This document shows, in pieces, positions 33,719 to 41,885 of a DNA stretch of 64,000 nt. The notes below the pieces were generated by a model, which worked only from the letters and a program-made list of their open reading frames with translations, made no database searches and had not been told where the DNA came from. This DNA comes from DASZHJ01 sp963735465 (GTDB lineage Bacteria > Pseudomonadota > Alphaproteobacteria > ATCC43930 > CGMCC-115725), in the NCBI GenBank assembly GCA_963735465.1, contig CAVTLA010000001.1, positions 3,844,001 to 3,908,000 of the forward strand, given 5' to 3'. Numbering within the stretch: the first letter of the stretch is position 1; each line of letters starts with the position of its first letter. The position numbers and the translations under genes were made by a program.

Positions 33719-35558
33719 GCTTCAGGTTCTTGAGAAATTTGATGTTGCCATCAAACTTGTAAAATAACCTTCCCTTCCCCCTAGCGTTGTAAAATATCTT
33801 GAAATGGTGCACCGCGTCGGGGAATTTGTCCTTCTGCATTTGCGGCGCACCAAAGAATCCTCTGGCGCGCTCGATCTTTTGCTTATTGACACCATCTGTG
33901 TCCTTGTACCCGGCGATGCTCGTCGAACCGTGAACAACAACCGATTTCACGCCTGAGGGTGACGTTCGCTCAACATAACAAATCAGGTAGTCGGGCAGCG
34001 CTTCTTTGCCGATCCGGCCTTGCAGTGCCCGGAGCTTTTGAATTGGTGTCCTCGCACTCTGAACGAGCGCCTCAAGGTTTACCTTGTATTCGAAAAGACG
34101 GAAGGACATCTCACCCTTGTCGAGGGAGACGTTCGCCTGATCGATACTAGGTGCGGCGGCCGGGGCTATTCTGGTATCGCCGAGCCATACGGGCGATCCA
34201 AGTCCGGCCTTGATTGCTTCAAGTGCAAGCTTGTGAAAAACAAAACACCGATGCCAATCGAGATATAGCTGCCGCGGGATCGTCAACTCAAAATGTTGGA
34301 TGTGTGCTTTACGCGATCCAAACATCCTAGCCCGCTGAATATATGTGTCCTGTTGGATTTTGTGCTTGGCGTCTCGCGTGAAGAACATCGACACGAGATT
34401 ATCGAAGGTCACGCCGCGCGAGACGATATTTCCGCCAATGATGACTGTGAAGAGTGCGGCTGGGGAGGTGGCTGATTTGAAGTCAACGTTCTTATCTCTC
34501 TCGCTGTTCATAATTATGATGTTGGATCTCGTTCCGTTTTGGACGATGTAATCTAGAATAGTGTCGGAATTCTCCTTTCCGTAAAGCTTTGCCGCTACGG
34601 CTTTAATCGCCGAAGCATAAGTCGCGAACTTCGGGGAAGCGATGTTTGATAGAGCCTGCAGGACATCATCGATCGGCTGTTTGTCCGCGCGATGATCAAT
34701 TTTTTTCCCACTCGTGTGAACGAGCATGGAAAAGTTTGTTTCATTTTGGCTGTTCAGATTTATATACGCTACCGTCACCATGAAGCGAAATAGTGCATCA
34801 CGTAAGTGTTTCGGACTGTCGCCAGTGTCGCCGATCACATGTAGCCGGTATCCGACCGGCGTATCTATCGGGAAGAAAACGTCCTGGCCTGTATAGGCCT
34901 CGTGCGGAGGGAAATTGACCCAGCGTTCGTTATCATTATCAAACGTGTTATTTAGATCGAGCCGGGCCGGCGTCGCCGTGACACCGATATAGGTTCCGTC
35001 ACTGCCGATTAGTTGGCCGACCAGCCGATTTATCTTAGTCACATCGCCACGATTTATCGCGGCGTTGGGCGTAGCGAAGTCGGCTTCATCATCGATGATG
35101 ACCTTATTCCTGATGGCGTTCGCCTTCGTGACGAGTCGTCCCAGGTCCTTCGCATTCTTCTTGCAAAAAATGACATGTTGGCCAGCGGCCAAGGATATCG
35201 AGGGATCAAGCAAATCGGCGAAATTTTTGGCGGCAGGCGCCAGGCCGGACCTTTGAAATCGTTCAAGGTTTTGCTGCAATAACTGAACACTATCATTTAG
35301 CAGGTGAATGATTACGCTGTGGCCACTGTCTATTAGTTTGGCAGTAAGACAAATCATCATCTCGGTCTTGCCGCTTTGAGGCTCGCCGTAAATAACAAAT
35401 GATTTTATTTTGTTACGAGAAATATTCGCACTCGCCTTGGAAACTGCCTCTTCAATACAAGATATTTGCTTCCCTTGGTGCGTGAGCCGATTTATCTGCT
35501 GCTCATATCTATTCTTAGCTGCCGCGATTGTCCTAAGCCGCTGAAGATTGATTGCCAT
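33711..35558 (-). CDS. Z1-domain superfamily 2 helicase/ATPase
   Basis: 615 residues from ATG 35558, chosen because GGGGAGGGAC lies just before it. Walker A is GEPQSGKTE at 58-66, the DEAD-type Walker B is IIDDEADFATPN at about 155-165 and motif III is VTATPARLDL at about 193-202. The Z1 core follows: IIGGNIVSRGVTFDNLVSMFF from about 373 and the arginine-finger motif QRARMFGSR from 408. In the established literature Z1 proteins are helicases in restriction-type operons, usually with a MORC/HATPase protein, a PD-(D/E)XK protein and AIPR. Here only a methyltransferase and a 149-residue partner are present. It probably moves along or opens invading DNA. Confidence 0.85.
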   Translation of the reverse strand: MAINLQRLRTIAAAKNRYEQQINRLTHQGKQISCIEEAVSKASANISRNKIKSFVIYGEPQSGKTEMMICLTAKLIDSGHSVIIHLLNDSVQLLQQNLERFQRSGLAPAAKNFADLLDPSISLAAGQHVIFCKKNAKDLGRLVTKANAIRNKVIIDDEADFATPNAAINRGDVTKINRLVGQLIGSDGTYIGVTATPARLDLNNTFDNDNERWVNFPPHEAYTGQDVFFPIDTPVGYRLHVIGDTGDSPKHLRDALFRFMVTVAYINLNSQNETNFSMLVHTSGKKIDHRADKQPIDDVLQALSNIASPKFATYASAIKAVAAKLYGKENSDTILDYIVQNGTRSNIIIMNSERDKNVDFKSATSPAALFTVIIGGNIVSRGVTFDNLVSMFFTRDAKHKIQQDTYIQRARMFGSRKAHIQHFELTIPRQLYLDWHRCFVFHKLALEAIKAGLGSPVWLGDTRIAPAAAPSIDQANVSLDKGEMSFRLFEYKVNLEALVQSARTPIQKLRALQGRIGKEALPDYLICYVERTSPSGVKSVVVHGSTSIAGYKDTDGVNKQKIERARGFFGAPQMQKDKFPDAVHHFKIFYNARGKGRLFYKFDGNIKFLKNLKHV

Positions 35559-35696
35559 GTCCCTCCCCGCGCACAACCGTATGACGATGACTGTGCCTCA
35601 AAAAAGAGAGGTGGTTCAATAGTTTTCTCCAGAAGAGGGTGATACACATTTGCCGAGTTGGACGTCCTGACAGCGACAGCAGCTGAACTCGGGGAG

Positions 35697-35851
35697 ACCT
35701 GGAGCCCACGATCGGCAGCCGCGGGTAGGTGCCTGAGGTGATAACGCACAAGTGCCCCCTCACCCTGCCGATGGTGCCGGCGCCCGGTTGGCTTCTCGAT
35801 ATCGCCGCCGAGATTCTCGCGTGCGAGTACACAACACGGCGCGCTGCGTAG
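35697..35851 (+). pseudogene. Decayed duplicate of a HigA-type antitoxin C-terminus
   Basis: This 155-base stretch aligns without gaps to 37295-37449, the end of the HigA-like gene, including ATCGGCAGCCGCGGG, GCCCCCTCAC, CTGCCGATGGTG, GGCTTCTCGATAT and the terminal TAG. I count roughly four matching bases in five. Its frame is broken by stop codons (for example GGGTAGGTG and CCTGAGG), so it is not translated as a protein. It is GC-rich within the AT-rich island, so it came from a host-like genome. Confidence 0.8.
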
Positions 35852-35899
35852 AGGCATTTCGTCGATATCCTTGACGAACTCCCGCCGCGCGCTTCTGCG

Positions 35900-35998
35900 T
35901 TCGAAGTCTATGATCGGCACATTTACCGGCCGGAGAAGTGGCGGGCGCTTGAGCTATGGGTGAGCGCGCTCAGCCGCACCGACAGTTGGCGGAACTGA
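35900..35998 (+). pseudogene. Remnant resembling a phage-type integrase C-terminus
   Basis: Read from 35900 the frame gives FEVYDRHIYRPEKWRAL then ELWVSALSRTDSWRN before TGA. The pattern YDRHxYxxEKRxALxxW closes many alphaproteobacterial tyrosine recombinases of phage and island origin. No catalytic core is left upstream. It suggests that an integrase once lay at this edge. The match is to a short pattern from memory, so confidence is moderate. The bases from 35999 to 36168 hold nothing I can identify. Confidence 0.45.
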
Positions 35999-36168
35999 TC
36001 GATTGCCGTTCTCATCGGACCGGGATGTCGCCGATCATGGCGTGCCTGGCGCATCGCTGCATTTCCAACCTCGATGACTTAAATCTGCCTCCAATTCACT
36101 CCTAGTTATAGCATTTTTCTCTTTAAAGGTGTATTAGAATGATGTGACACTGCGGAATGGGGGTAGCG

Positions 36169-36486
36169 ATGTTCCTCAGGATTGCCGCCTTAGCAATATC
36201 CATTCTGCTTTTGTCGGCCTGTCCTAGTCTCGCGGGGTGCACGAAGGACTCTGAGTGCAAAGGCACACGCATTTGTACCGATGGAGCATGCGTGAATGCC
36301 GACGACGAAGACGACGACAGCAATGTGAAAGCGGGAACCAAAGACTATTCACCGCCTCAGCGGTCGAGCATCGCGTCAGCCTGCTATACGAATTTTGGGG
36401 CCTGCCCAATGTCCGTGCCAGTGAGGCCCGGCTCATCATGTTATTGCCCAACATTTCGCGGCGCCATACCGGGTATCGCGAGATAG
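36169..36486 (+). CDS. Small cysteine-rich secreted protein or lipoprotein
   Basis: About 105 residues. The start MFLRIAALAISILLLSACPSLAGC is a signal sequence; LLSAC could be a lipobox, or cleavage may follow SLA. The mature part has CTKDSECKGTRICTDGACV, a six-cysteine-type spacing seen in many small secreted bacterial proteins, then an acidic run DDEDDD and four more Cys. An in-frame ATG at 36157 is possible. It is in the island, just before a small membrane protein that may be co-transcribed. Function unknown. Confidence 0.65.
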   Translation: MFLRIAALAISILLLSACPSLAGCTKDSECKGTRICTDGACVNADDEDDDSNVKAGTKDYSPPQRSSIASACYTNFGACPMSVPVRPGSSCYCPTFRGAIPGIAR

Positions 36487-36506
36487 TTGCCCGTGGAGTT
36501 TCCAAT

Positions 36507-36935
36507 ATGAGTAACGAGAATGGAACGGGAAATGTTTCGGCACCAACTGCCGCCCCCGCACAAACGCCTAGTCCTGATCGGCTTTCGATGATCGTTAGTT
36601 GGTTCAGAGGTTTTCGCGAGCTGATTGCGGTTTTAATCTTTTTCGTAACCGGATTAATTTGGATCGTGAACTACTTCGCTACTAGGGCGGAGTTGGAGGA
36701 GTATCGTTGCATCAACGACGCGACTGTTAAGATGATACAAAATACCATGGACGCCAACTTCATGGACGAGTTGATCAAGGGAAATCGGAGGGAAGCGCGC
36801 GAAAATCATTCACGTCAGGAACAACAGCCCCACAAATCAGAGGGTTACAAGGCAATTAGCGATATTCTCGACGATTTATCGAGTTCAGCTGACAGACTTT
36901 CAGGACAAGAAGAAGACAGCAAAGAAAAAAGCTGA
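36507..36935 (+). CDS. Small single-pass membrane protein, unknown
   Basis: 142 residues from ATG 36507. A Thr/Ala/Pro-rich start of about 30 residues leads to one membrane helix, FRELIAVLIFFVTGLIWIVNYF, then a charged tail with TRAELEEYRCINDATVKMIQNTMDANF likely forming a helix. The tail ends in acidic and lysine-rich residues (SGQEEDSKEKS). The longer open frame from 36255 overlaps the preceding gene and is not supported. Codon use is AT-rich like the rest of the island. I do not recognise the family. Confidence 0.6.
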   Translation: MSNENGTGNVSAPTAAPAQTPSPDRLSMIVSWFRGFRELIAVLIFFVTGLIWIVNYFATRAELEEYRCINDATVKMIQNTMDANFMDELIKGNRREARENHSRQEQQPHKSEGYKAISDILDDLSSSADRLSGQEEDSKEKS

Positions 36936-37086
36936 CGAGGCTTTTGAGACGTTGCGTACCAATGCGTGCTGAACAAATAGACCAAAACCTGGCGCGGGAC
37001 AACTATCGTCGCTCTAACAGTGACGAACGAGCGACCAGTGGCTTCAGTAGCTGGCTTTGCTCCTTTGACGCTAATAGCGAAAAAGG

Positions 37087-37449
37087 GTGGACATCAATTC
37101 TTCCAAGGGCGGCCACGAAGGCGGCGGGAAATTCAACTCTGATCCCTTTTCGTTTCGCACGCCCGACGACGATCTCGTGGACGTGCTGGTGACGCTCATC
37201 CAGGCCTACGAGGCGCGGCACTATCCGATCGAGGCGCCGGATCCGATCGCGGCGATCGAGTTCATGATGGAGCAGAAAGGGTTGCGCCGCCGGGATCTGG
37301 AGCCGGCGATCGGCAGCCGCGGGCGGGTGTCGGAGGTGATGACGCGCAAGCGCCCCCTCACGCTGCCGATGGTGCGCGCGCTGAGCCGGCTTCTCGATAT
37401 TCCCACTGACATTCTCGTGCGCGAGTACGCGACGCGGTCGGCCGCTTAG
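37087..37449 (+). CDS. HigA-type antitoxin-like regulator with replaced N-terminus
   Basis: 120 residues. From DDDLVDVLVTLIQAYEARHYPIEAPDPIAAIEFMMEQKGLRRRDLEPAIGSRGRVSEVMTRKRPLTLPMVRALSRLLDIP on, it matches the HigA/XRE helix-turn-helix antitoxin family well. The first 25 or so residues (MDINSSKGGHEGGGKFN) do not fit the family, and the base composition changes right there, so the island border probably cut off and replaced the original start. No HigB toxin gene is visible beside it. It may still bind DNA, but it looks orphaned. Confidence 0.65.
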   Translation: MDINSSKGGHEGGGKFNSDPFSFRTPDDDLVDVLVTLIQAYEARHYPIEAPDPIAAIEFMMEQKGLRRRDLEPAIGSRGRVSEVMTRKRPLTLPMVRALSRLLDIPTDILVREYATRSAA

Positions 37450-37476
37450 AGAGAAGCCCGCGTCACCCCACGGGGG

Positions 37477-37860
37477 CTATGATCCTGCCGGGAAGACCCG
37501 CGCGACGTGGAAGGCCTTCGATGTCACGAGCCATTTCCCGTCGATGCGGTGGAATGTAAGATGGTCCATGAAGCCGGTCTGGCCGATCCGCACGCGCACC
37601 TTGGCGGTCGCCAATCCGGGCGCGGTCTGCTCGATGCTCAGGATCTCCTGCTCACGGGGGGATTTCATCGCCGCCGGAGACGCTCGGCCGCGCATCATGT
37701 CGCGGAATTCCGACGCCGACCACGCCGCGAGCTTTCCCTCCCGCAGGCCGTGGACCAGGCAAGCGTCGTGGAAGACCTCGGGGAATCGGCTGTCGTCCGC
37801 GTCATACATGAGGTCGAAATACCCGTTGATCGCGGACGCGATGGTTTGGATCTCGTCCAT
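37477..37860 (-). CDS. NTF2-like (SnoaL/lumazine-binding-type) protein
   Basis: 127 residues of the nuclear transport factor 2 superfamily: IQTIASAINGYFDLMYDADDSRFPEVFHDACLVHG, then EILSIEQTAPGLATAKVRVRIGQTGFMDHLTFHRIDGKWLVTSKAFHVA. The fold makes a cone-shaped pocket used for binding or isomerising small molecules; no fixed catalytic residues can be named. It is divergent from the LysR gene at 37963, which probably controls it. Confidence 0.82.
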   Translation of the reverse strand: MDEIQTIASAINGYFDLMYDADDSRFPEVFHDACLVHGLREGKLAAWSASEFRDMMRGRASPAAMKSPREQEILSIEQTAPGLATAKVRVRIGQTGFMDHLTFHRIDGKWLVTSKAFHVARVFPAGS

Positions 37861-37930
37861 GCAAGTCTCCGTTGCGGTCTCGGCTGCGGCAACAGTGGCC
37901 GATGCGGAGGCGGAGTGCTACCACTCCCGT

Positions 37931-37947
37931 GTCATCTCTTGGATGAC
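37931..37947. promoter_or_regulatory. Inverted repeat between the NTF2-like and LysR genes
   Basis: GTCATC and GATGAC are perfect arms with a five-base spacer, 16 bases before the LysR start. The place between divergent genes fits an operator for this regulator, though the spacing is not the classical T-N11-A. Confidence 0.4.
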
Positions 37948-37962
37948 TGAGAGGCATCTGAC

Positions 37963-38964
37963 ATGGACGAAATCGACGGTCGACTGGTCGGTGGCCTGGT
38001 AGTCCTCGCCGCCGTTGCCGACACCCGCGGCTTCGGCAGAGCCGCCGAGCGGCTGGGCATGACGCAATCCGGCGTCAGCAAAGCGATCGCGAAGCTTGAG
38101 TCGCGCCTCAACGCCAGGCTGGTCCACCGCACGAGCCGCGCCGTCGAGCTCACCGATGAGGGACGCGCGCTCTATGAACGGGTCGTCCGGCACCTGGCGG
38201 GGATCGGCGAGGCGGCGGCGGAGACCTCGAAATCGCGAGAGGCGGTCCGCGGCAGGTTGCGGGTCAATGTCGATCCGCTGTTCTCCCGCATGGTCCTGTC
38301 CCCGAAGCTGAGCGAGTTCCTCCTGGAGAACCCTGGATTGGAGCTTCGCATCGAGACCAGGGACCGGATTGCGGACCTGGTCAGCGACGGCTTCGATCTG
38401 GCGGTCCGCTTCGGGGAGCCGACGCCATCGGCCCTCATCGCGCGGCGTCTTCTCGACGCGCGTATTCTCACGGTGGCCTCGCCGATCTACATCGAGCGTC
38501 ACGGCAGACCCTGTCACCCGCAGGACTTGGCGAGGGATGCCCACCAATGCATCCTCGCGATCGATCCGTCGACGGGGCGCCCCTTCGACTGGGAGTTCCG
38601 GCGCGGGAACGAGCTGGTTTCGGTTGCGGTCAATGGGCGGCTGACCGTAACCGATTCGGGAACCAAGCTGGGCGCATGCCTGGCCGGTTTCGGAGTAGCG
38701 CAGGTCATCGACCTCGGGCTCGAGCATCACTTCAAAAGCGGGGCTCTCATCAACTTGTTCCCCGACTGGTCGGACGAGCGATTCCCGCTCTACGTCTATT
38801 ATGTCTCTCGGAACCACGTGCCGGCGACGGTGAGGACGTTCATCGATTTCATCATCAGACTCGCTCGGCACGAAGATCGGAACCGCGTCGACGCGCAACC
38901 CTCCCGCCAGAGGCGATGCGATGGTCACACTCGAGGCCACGGAGTCGATAGCGCGGTTGGTTAA
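37963..38964 (+). CDS. LysR-family transcriptional regulator
   Basis: 333 residues. The helix-turn-helix is GLVVLAAVADTRGFGRAAERLGMTQSGVSKAIAKLESRLNARLVHRTSR, followed by VRGRLRVNVDPLFSRMVLSPKLSEFL and DLAVRFGEPTPSALIARRLLDAR, typical of the LysR group near DmlR and YafC. The last 25 or so residues are basic and not part of the domain. Divergent from the NTF2-like gene, which is its likely target. Its composition is back at the GC-rich background. Confidence 0.92.
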   Translation: MDEIDGRLVGGLVVLAAVADTRGFGRAAERLGMTQSGVSKAIAKLESRLNARLVHRTSRAVELTDEGRALYERVVRHLAGIGEAAAETSKSREAVRGRLRVNVDPLFSRMVLSPKLSEFLLENPGLELRIETRDRIADLVSDGFDLAVRFGEPTPSALIARRLLDARILTVASPIYIERHGRPCHPQDLARDAHQCILAIDPSTGRPFDWEFRRGNELVSVAVNGRLTVTDSGTKLGACLAGFGVAQVIDLGLEHHFKSGALINLFPDWSDERFPLYVYYVSRNHVPATVRTFIDFIIRLARHEDRNRVDAQPSRQRRCDGHTRGHGVDSAVG

Positions 38965-38981
38965 GGGGACATAAGCTCGCT

Positions 38982-39374
38982 TCAGCCGCCGGACTTGCCG
39001 ACGCCGACCGCGATCAGAATGAGCGCGGCCGCCATGAGCATCCAGCCGGGATGACGGCCGCGCGTCGCCCACAGATTACCGAGAGCGCCGAACAGGTAGA
39101 GGCTGCCGACAAAGAGGCCGGTCGCGAGCCTCGCGTCCTCACCGAACCAGATGGCGGCGGCGATCAAGGCGGGGCCGCCGAGGAACCAGGCGATCGTGCT
39201 GAAATGCAGCAGCAGCGGCACCAGCCGTCTGACCGGAGCGGATATCCGCTTGTCCGCCCCGAAAAACGCCTCGAACGGCCTGACCATGAGCCGCTGGACC
39301 AGGACGCCGTGAAGCACCGCCGTCCCGCTTCCGATGATCCCGGCCGCCACCAAAGCGGCGTCTTGCCAATTCAT
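38982..39374 (-). CDS. Small four-helix membrane protein, unknown
   Basis: About 130 residues with four hydrophobic segments: AALVAAGIIGSGTAVLHGVLV, LVPLLLHFSTIAWFLGGPALIAAAIWF, LATGLFVGSLYLFGALGNLW and GWMLMAAALILIAVGVG. The start is ATG 39374 (MNWQDAA) or two codons earlier; GAGG lies before both. It is convergent with the LysR gene. Similar integral proteins occur in rhizobia, but no function is known to me. Confidence 0.7.
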   Translation of the reverse strand: MNWQDAALVAAGIIGSGTAVLHGVLVQRLMVRPFEAFFGADKRISAPVRRLVPLLLHFSTIAWFLGGPALIAAAIWFGEDARLATGLFVGSLYLFGALGNLWATRGRHPGWMLMAAALILIAVGVGKSGG

Positions 39375-39541
39375 GACCATGCACCTCGCATGGGACATAT
39401 GGCACCGCGCATAATCCTCCGTGACATAAGCTGGAGTTACCCCGCGATTTTGTGCTGGCAAAGTCTCCCCCGATCTTGCACGCTTCTTAAGCGTCGATAA
39501 AATCGGGTAAAACTCATCCCGGCGTCTCGGACGGTGATGTT

Positions 39542-40267
39542 ATGAAGTTGCGGCTTCTGATCCTGTCTGTCGTCTGTCTTAGCGTCAGTTACGGCGCTGC
39601 TCCCCCGGTTCAATATGCTGAAGCCGCGACCGCCGGTTCTCCCTACCCCAGCCATGTCAATGCGACGATGGATGACGTCTTGGCGAAGGCGCGCAAGACG
39701 TGGCAACCCGACGCCATCGTAACCACCGTGGAAATGCAGTGGTATCCCCAGGACGAGCTGGACGAGGCAAAAGTCCAGCACTGGCTGGCGATCACGCTGA
39801 ATTCGCCGTCGAATGGCGCCAGGCGCTACGTCTATGTAGGGGGACCCTACGCCGGGACCGTTGTGGATATGCCGCCGGACAAAGACAGCAGCACGATTGA
39901 TCACGCCCTTCCCGATTTCAAATTCGACCTGCCGCAGGCCATCGACTTCATCCGCCATGCGGGATTGAAAGATCGGCTTTTCTTCGTGAAGTTGGAGATG
40001 GTGGGCGCTGCCAACACGCCACCGATCGCTGCCTGGACCATTGCGTCTCTCAGCAGCAGCAGTCTTTACCCAATTGCCCTCGATGCGCAGACCGGGGCGA
40101 TCATCCCGTGGCAGCGGGCGTACAATCCACCGCCCTTCACCGACGCGCAAATGCGGGCGGCATGGGACAAGGTACTAAATCGGAATCAACGGACGGGTCC
40201 ATCGGATGCCAATAAGCATCTGGAATGCTTTCTGTCGATCCAGGAATTCGGCTTCTGCGTGAACTAG
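39542..40267 (+). CDS. Secreted protein, unknown, with PepSY-like ending
   Basis: 241 residues with a signal sequence (MKLRLLILSVVCLSVSYGA). The mature part has two similar blocks, MDDVLAKARKTWQPDAIVTTVEMQW and AIDFIRHAGLKDRLFFVKLEM; the second leads to PIALDAQTGAIIPWQRA, which looks like a PepSY-type beta hairpin. FTDAQMRAAWDKVL follows. This suggests a periplasmic protein that binds or inhibits an enzyme. I cannot name it. The base composition is intermediate between island and core. Confidence 0.65.
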   Translation: MKLRLLILSVVCLSVSYGAAPPVQYAEAATAGSPYPSHVNATMDDVLAKARKTWQPDAIVTTVEMQWYPQDELDEAKVQHWLAITLNSPSNGARRYVYVGGPYAGTVVDMPPDKDSSTIDHALPDFKFDLPQAIDFIRHAGLKDRLFFVKLEMVGAANTPPIAAWTIASLSSSSLYPIALDAQTGAIIPWQRAYNPPPFTDAQMRAAWDKVLNRNQRTGPSDANKHLECFLSIQEFGFCVN

Positions 40268-40341
40268 AGCGGTCAGCGAACCTTGATCCTGTTGCCGCTC
40301 CGCAGGCTCACCGGAGCCGTTTTGCTCGAGAGGATCGTCAT

Positions 40342-41323
40342 ATGTGGTCCAAGCGGTTCATCTCTCTTCTTGTCTCTCTTGCATCCATCTTGGTTTTTCT
40401 CTGCTTCGCCTCCGTCATCAGCGGCACGCGAGCGCAAGAGGTCTTCAACTCGCAAGGCAATCAGAATACCGGCGGCGATGTCTTCGCCGGGCAGGGAAAT
40501 CCAAATTGCCCGCCACCGGTGATTAACGGCGTCACGCCGAAGACCTGGACATGCACAACCGGCACGCAGGGTGTCACGGGCAATCCATTTTGTCCGCCGC
40601 CGGTGATCATCATCAACGGCGTCCCGACCACGCCCAAGAACTGGTCATGTCCGGGGACCGGCCCGCAAGGTCCCGGCCGCGCCCCGCCCGCGCCCATCGG
40701 GGCCACCGCCTGCTTGCCATTTGGCAAGGGCGGTTACGACTATTGTGCCAATCCGGCTGGCACGCGATTACCCGCCGGATGCGATTGCACCAAGCAGCGT
40801 GCCGACGCGAACCCGCTCCCGCCAAGACTTCAGCGGATATGCAGACTCCCATGGCGACGTGCGAAACAAGGATGGGTCCTCTCCGGAAGGCGCCGGAAAC
40901 AAGATTCCCGGCACTCCGGACGCGGGGGTGCCTCCCGTGTTGCTTCCGACAAATGGCGGCCCGCTCACGGGCGCTATTGAGCAGGTTGCTCCTCCCGTGC
41001 TCACGGGCAATACGGAGAAGTCAGCTCACCCCGAACTCGCGGGGAGCACAGAGCAGTTCGGTCCTAAATTGGATATCAGCATTGTCGCGGGATGGCCGGA
41101 CAATCATGAAGTGAAGGGCACGCTTCCATCCAGGAAGGATAAGAAAGGGAAGATCATACCGAACTACTACGGAGAGGCCCGAGGGACAGTGGGAGTCGTC
41201 AAGGATGCGCAAGGTCAAGTTGTTAAGGACCAACTTGGAAATCCAAAATACTATTTCAATCTGCGGAGCCTGACGCTGAACGGGCGGAAGGAGAATTCTA
41301 GTCAAGGAGCCGGTGAAAATTGA
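40342..41323 (+). CDS. Secreted Pro/Gly/Cys-containing protein, unknown, one frameshift
   Basis: About 326 residues when repaired. ATG 40342 follows GAGAGGA. The signal sequence is SLLVSLASILVFLCFASVISGTRAQ. It is followed by two similar units, GNPNCPPPVINGVTPKTWTC and GNPFCPPPVIIINGVPTTPKNWSC, then a Cys-containing stretch to CDCTKQRADANP. One extra base between 40803 and 40833 shifts the frame; the rest (DFSGYADSHGDVRNKDGS to NSSQGAGEN) reads on to TGA 41321-41323. It has no recognised domain. It may be exported together with the preceding gene product. Confidence 0.55.
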
Positions 41324-41546
41324 TCTGCTCCCTCCCTTCAAAGGATATTAGGCTCCTTCCTTGTCGCAGCGTGTGATGAGGCGCCGGAACTGTTTGAGAC
41401 CGCCCGCGATCCTCTAAAGATTGCGACAACTTCTCCGAAATCCCCCGCGCGACACCCGTGGCTCCGCGAGCCGTCGCGCAGGACTCTCTTAATCCCTCTC
41501 GGCCACTCTCCTCCCCATCGGGATCACCCCGTCTGGAGAGTGCGCG

Positions 41547-41885
41547 ATGACAGCGTCGATAGTCCGCGGCATGGTTCTGGCACTGGGCGCCGCGGCGCTG
41601 GTGGCCGGTGTCGGTGGCACGGCGCGCGCCGACGACGATCACTGGCGGCACGAGCACGGGCGCGACTATCGCGAGAGCGAGTGGCGGGAGCATGAGTGGC
41701 GCGAGTGGTGCTTCCATCATCCCGGCGCCTACGCCTATCCCGGCTATTACTGCCCGGTTCCGCTGCCGCCTCCGCCACCCGCACCGGTCTACTACGCGCC
41801 GCCGCCTCCGCCGCCCGTGATCATCTATGCGCCGCCCCCGCCGCCGCCCGCGGTCGAGATCGTGGTGCCCATCCACATCCGCTGA
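41547..41885 (+). CDS. Secreted proline-rich small protein
   Basis: 112 residues: signal sequence MTASIVRGMVLALGAAALVAGVGGTARA, then a charged part with His, Arg, Glu and Trp (HWRHEHGRDYRESEWREHEWREW), then tyrosine/proline repeats (PPPPPAPVYYAPPPPPPVIIYAPPPPPP). Such proteins are common in the envelopes of alphaproteobacteria and have no known activity. The 223 bases before it hold no gene that I can see. Confidence 0.65.
   Translation: MTASIVRGMVLALGAAALVAGVGGTARADDDHWRHEHGRDYRESEWREHEWREWCFHHPGAYAYPGYYCPVPLPPPPPAPVYYAPPPPPPVIIYAPPPPPPAVEIVVPIHIR

Larger units (their letters stand above)
31955..37150. mobile_element. Horizontally acquired island with Z1 helicase/methyltransferase operon
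   Basis: Base composition drops abruptly to much more AT-rich sequence just after the gamma-glutamyltransferase start and returns to the GC-rich background inside the HigA-like gene near 37150. Codon use in the genes between is unlike the neighbours (many AAA, ATT, AAT, TTT codons). Inside are the Z1 operon, a decayed HigA copy, a decayed recombinase-like tail and two small envelope genes. Flanking attachment repeats were not found, so the exact ends are estimates from composition and gene disruption. Confidence 0.7.

Noticed and set aside
35577..35920. Minus-strand ORFs of about 100-140 codons at the start of the Z1 operon
   Set aside because: They are antisense to the decayed HigA copy and have no domain; the Z1 gene has its own ribosome site at 35558.
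36936..37086. HigB toxin gene upstream of the HigA-like regulator
   Set aside because: No frame of suitable length or with RelE/HigB features exists in the gap or on the opposite strand.
31955..37150. Attachment-site direct repeats and a tRNA target for the island
   Set aside because: No tRNA gene borders the island, and no matching direct repeat could be found by eye at the two composition edges.
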